Assembly: GCA_938049335.1 (NCBI GenBank)
Contig: CALIYX010000004.1
Coordinates: forward strand, 1-5,809
Source of the DNA: an uncultured Clostridia bacterium
GTDB lineage: Bacteria > Bacillota > Clostridia > Peptostreptococcales > Anaerovoracaceae
Direction: 5' to 3'
Length of the DNA: 5,809 nucleotides
Below are positions 4,761-5,809 of this stretch, in pieces (position 1 is the first letter of the stretch; every line of letters starts with the position of its first letter). The position numbers were made by a program, and so were the translations under genes. The notes under the pieces are model-generated. The model did not search any database, was not told where the DNA came from, and saw nothing but the letters and a program-made list of their open reading frames with translations.

Positions 4761-5596
4761 AATTCCACTTTGATGTTTGCGGCATCAAAAACATCCTTCA
4801 CCTTGTCAAAATTGCTGCTCATAAGAGTTGCTTCCTTTAGGTTTGGAAATTGCTGTAGCTCTGTCAAGGTTATTTCATTTAGATCAAAGCTTTCATCTTC
4901 TCCGTCCCATTGCGGAACAATATTCATATACACATCATTACCGCCGTCCATATAGATTGTTTCTACATAAGGTGCAAGCCTCTTTGGAATTTGCAAATTC
5001 TTAAAGAAGTTCATTGCAGGTTCAATGACGGTGTCACTATCTGTATCAATATCTTCTTCTTTATAATGGTCGGCAAAATCATAAATATCAAATTCCGGTT
5101 TCAGTAGCTTAAGGTCATACATCAAAACTTGAATAATCGCTAGTTTGAAATTTATATTATTGAAACGAAGCGTATCTTCCGCATTTTCTTCGCTCATAGG
5201 GGTCAAATTAGGCTCTTTTGTATCACTATTTTTCATGCTTATCACAAGCTTTGATGCCTCGGATTTAAGGCTTTTGTTCTTATATATAGATGCAACTGTT
5301 ATAGGTATTATTATAGCAGGTAAGCATACAAATGAACCAACAATGGCAACTCCCAGATAATTATTTCTTGTGTGACTACCTTCAGAAATATTATTCATAA
5401 AGTCCGCTGTCTTTGTAAGAATATCCCCTCCACCTAGCATCAATAGCAAAATAAGCTCTAAAGCAAATAATCCGAAGATGATTATTACCATTTTCTTTGC
5501 TATTTTTCTACATATTTCCATTTTCATTTCCAAATGGATTAATTCGGCATTTGGTATATTAGAAAACCATTTTTTTGCTCGTTCTTCTTTTGTCAT
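4754..5596 (-). CDS. Two-helix membrane protein with DUF6892-like cytosolic domain, 280 aa
   Basis: Residues 1-35 are a basic, helical N-terminus. Two hydrophobic segments follow: about 36-55 (VIIIFGLFALELILLLML) and about 80-104 (LGVAIVGSFVCLPAIIIPIT), with a short polar loop between them. A charged linker (105-142) leads to a soluble domain at 144-280. That domain has FNNINFKLAIIQVLMYDLKL (145-164), FDIYDFADHY (169-178), IPKRLAPYVETIYMDGGNDV (203-222), VPQWDGEDESFDL (227-239) and FPNLKEATLM (250-259). This order matches, from memory, DUF6892 proteins, which usually lack membrane helices. The N-terminal hairpin probably holds the domain at the cytosolic face. ATG 5596 is supported by GAGGA (5604-5608), which itself lies in a scrap of another gene. 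The stop codon lies in the tandem repeat. The function of DUF6892 is unknown; a membrane-tethered immunity or stress role is a guess. Confidence 0.88.
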   Translation of the reverse strand: MTKEERAKKWFSNIPNAELIHLEMKMEICRKIAKKMVIIIFGLFALELILLLMLGGGDILTKTADFMNNISEGSHTRNNYLGVAIVGSFVCLPAIIIPITVASIYKNKSLKSEASKLVISMKNSDTKEPNLTPMSEENAEDTLRFNNINFKLAIIQVLMYDLKLLKPEFDIYDFADHYKEEDIDTDSDTVIEPAMNFFKNLQIPKRLAPYVETIYMDGGNDVYMNIVPQWDGEDESFDLNEITLTELQQFPNLKEATLMSSNFDKVKDVFDAANIKVELL

Positions 5597-5603
5597 AAGT
5601 ATT

Positions 5604-5640
5604 TCCTCTGTAATATTTAGTAGAAAGTTCCTTTATTTGT
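5604..5640 (-). pseudogene. Scrap of a paralogue of the 93-aa gene
   Basis: The 37 bases here match codons 7-17 of the intact gene (3894-3930), both containing AAACTTTCTACTAA or its near match and then ATTACAGAGGA. One inserted base shifts the frame, and there are a few substitutions. No other part of that gene is found nearby. The fragment now supplies the ribosome binding site of the membrane-protein gene. Confidence 0.7.
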
Positions 5641-5710
5641 ATTTCACTATCTTCTTCATATAATTTGTGTTGGCTTGAAGAATTGATTATTCTGATGCAG
5701 GAATGTGTCC

Positions 5711-5739
5711 ATTATACTACATTAGCTCTTTTTTGTGGC
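5711..5739 (-). promoter_or_regulatory. Promoter of the membrane-protein gene
   Basis: A perfect TATAAT (5711-5716) lies 17 bases downstream of GCCACA (5734-5739), a weak -35 keeping the ACA. It is just behind the stop of the preceding gene and would give a leader of about 110 bases. Confidence 0.5.
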
Positions 5740-5744
5740 TTACC

Positions 5745-5809
5745 TTAATCACTATATGATATATATCTATCCAACGCAGTAAACACTTCTTCAAGGCTAA
5801 AATATCCAA
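5745..5809 (-). CDS. C-terminal 20 residues of an unknown gene (5' end off the window)
   Basis: The minus-strand frame enters at the right edge and reads GYFSLEEVFTALDR and then YISYSD before TAA at 5745-5747. The segment has a helix-like, protein-like composition, and the stop is followed directly by a promoter-like region. The other two frames on this strand are less convincing. Too little is present to assign a family; it could be one more small gene of the array. Confidence 0.45.
   Translation of the reverse strand, partial: GYFSLEEVFTALDRYISYSD

Overview
The window looks like an accessory region of a low-GC Gram-positive genome, most likely a member of the Clostridia. The evidence is AT-rich codon use, strong AGGAGG-type ribosome binding sites, a U-tailed hairpin terminator, TTGaca/TATAAT-type promoters, and the family types present. 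The species cannot be named from the sequence. Every supportable gene lies on the minus strand, so transcription runs from high to low coordinates and the layout below is given in that order.

At the right edge (5745-5809) is the last 20 codons of an unknown gene. A promoter with a perfect TATAAT follows, then a 37-base scrap of a decayed copy of a downstream gene, then a two-helix membrane protein with a DUF6892-like cytosolic domain (4754-5596). A 23-bp tandem repeat starts at the stop codon of that gene. It runs into a clearly broken AAA/DUF4143-type ATPase gene (4241-4684) that has lost its 5' half and an internal block. The stretch 4047-4240 holds a strong promoter and an orphan Shine-Dalgarno. 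Next to it is the 3' tail of a lost Fic-family gene, and this tail overlaps the start of the next gene.

The middle is a three-gene cluster of small unknown proteins of 93, 139 and 138 residues (3946 down to 2739), closed by a good intrinsic terminator. Beyond it is an independent unit: a Fic-domain gene (1555-2493) in which the usual catalytic histidine is glutamine. Its promoter has three copies of a TTGGGGAA-type motif placed around the -35/-10 boxes and the ribosome binding site. The fic stop codon abuts an 86-bp copy of the 3' end of the 138-residue gene, so fic sits between direct repeats. Last come a DUF4259-like protein (585-1415) and, overlapping it by 11 bases, an unknown protein that runs off the left edge (1-595).

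The overall picture is a gene array of small, soluble, mostly unassigned proteins with duplicated ends, truncated paralogues and pseudogene scraps. This pattern is typical of immunity-gene arrays behind polymorphic toxins, or of toxin/defence hotspots that turn over by recombination. No toxin gene is visible here. If there is one, it would be expected upstream (beyond 5809) given the gene direction. The immunity-array reading is inference from layout; the repeats, the broken genes and the Fic substitutions are read directly from the sequence.
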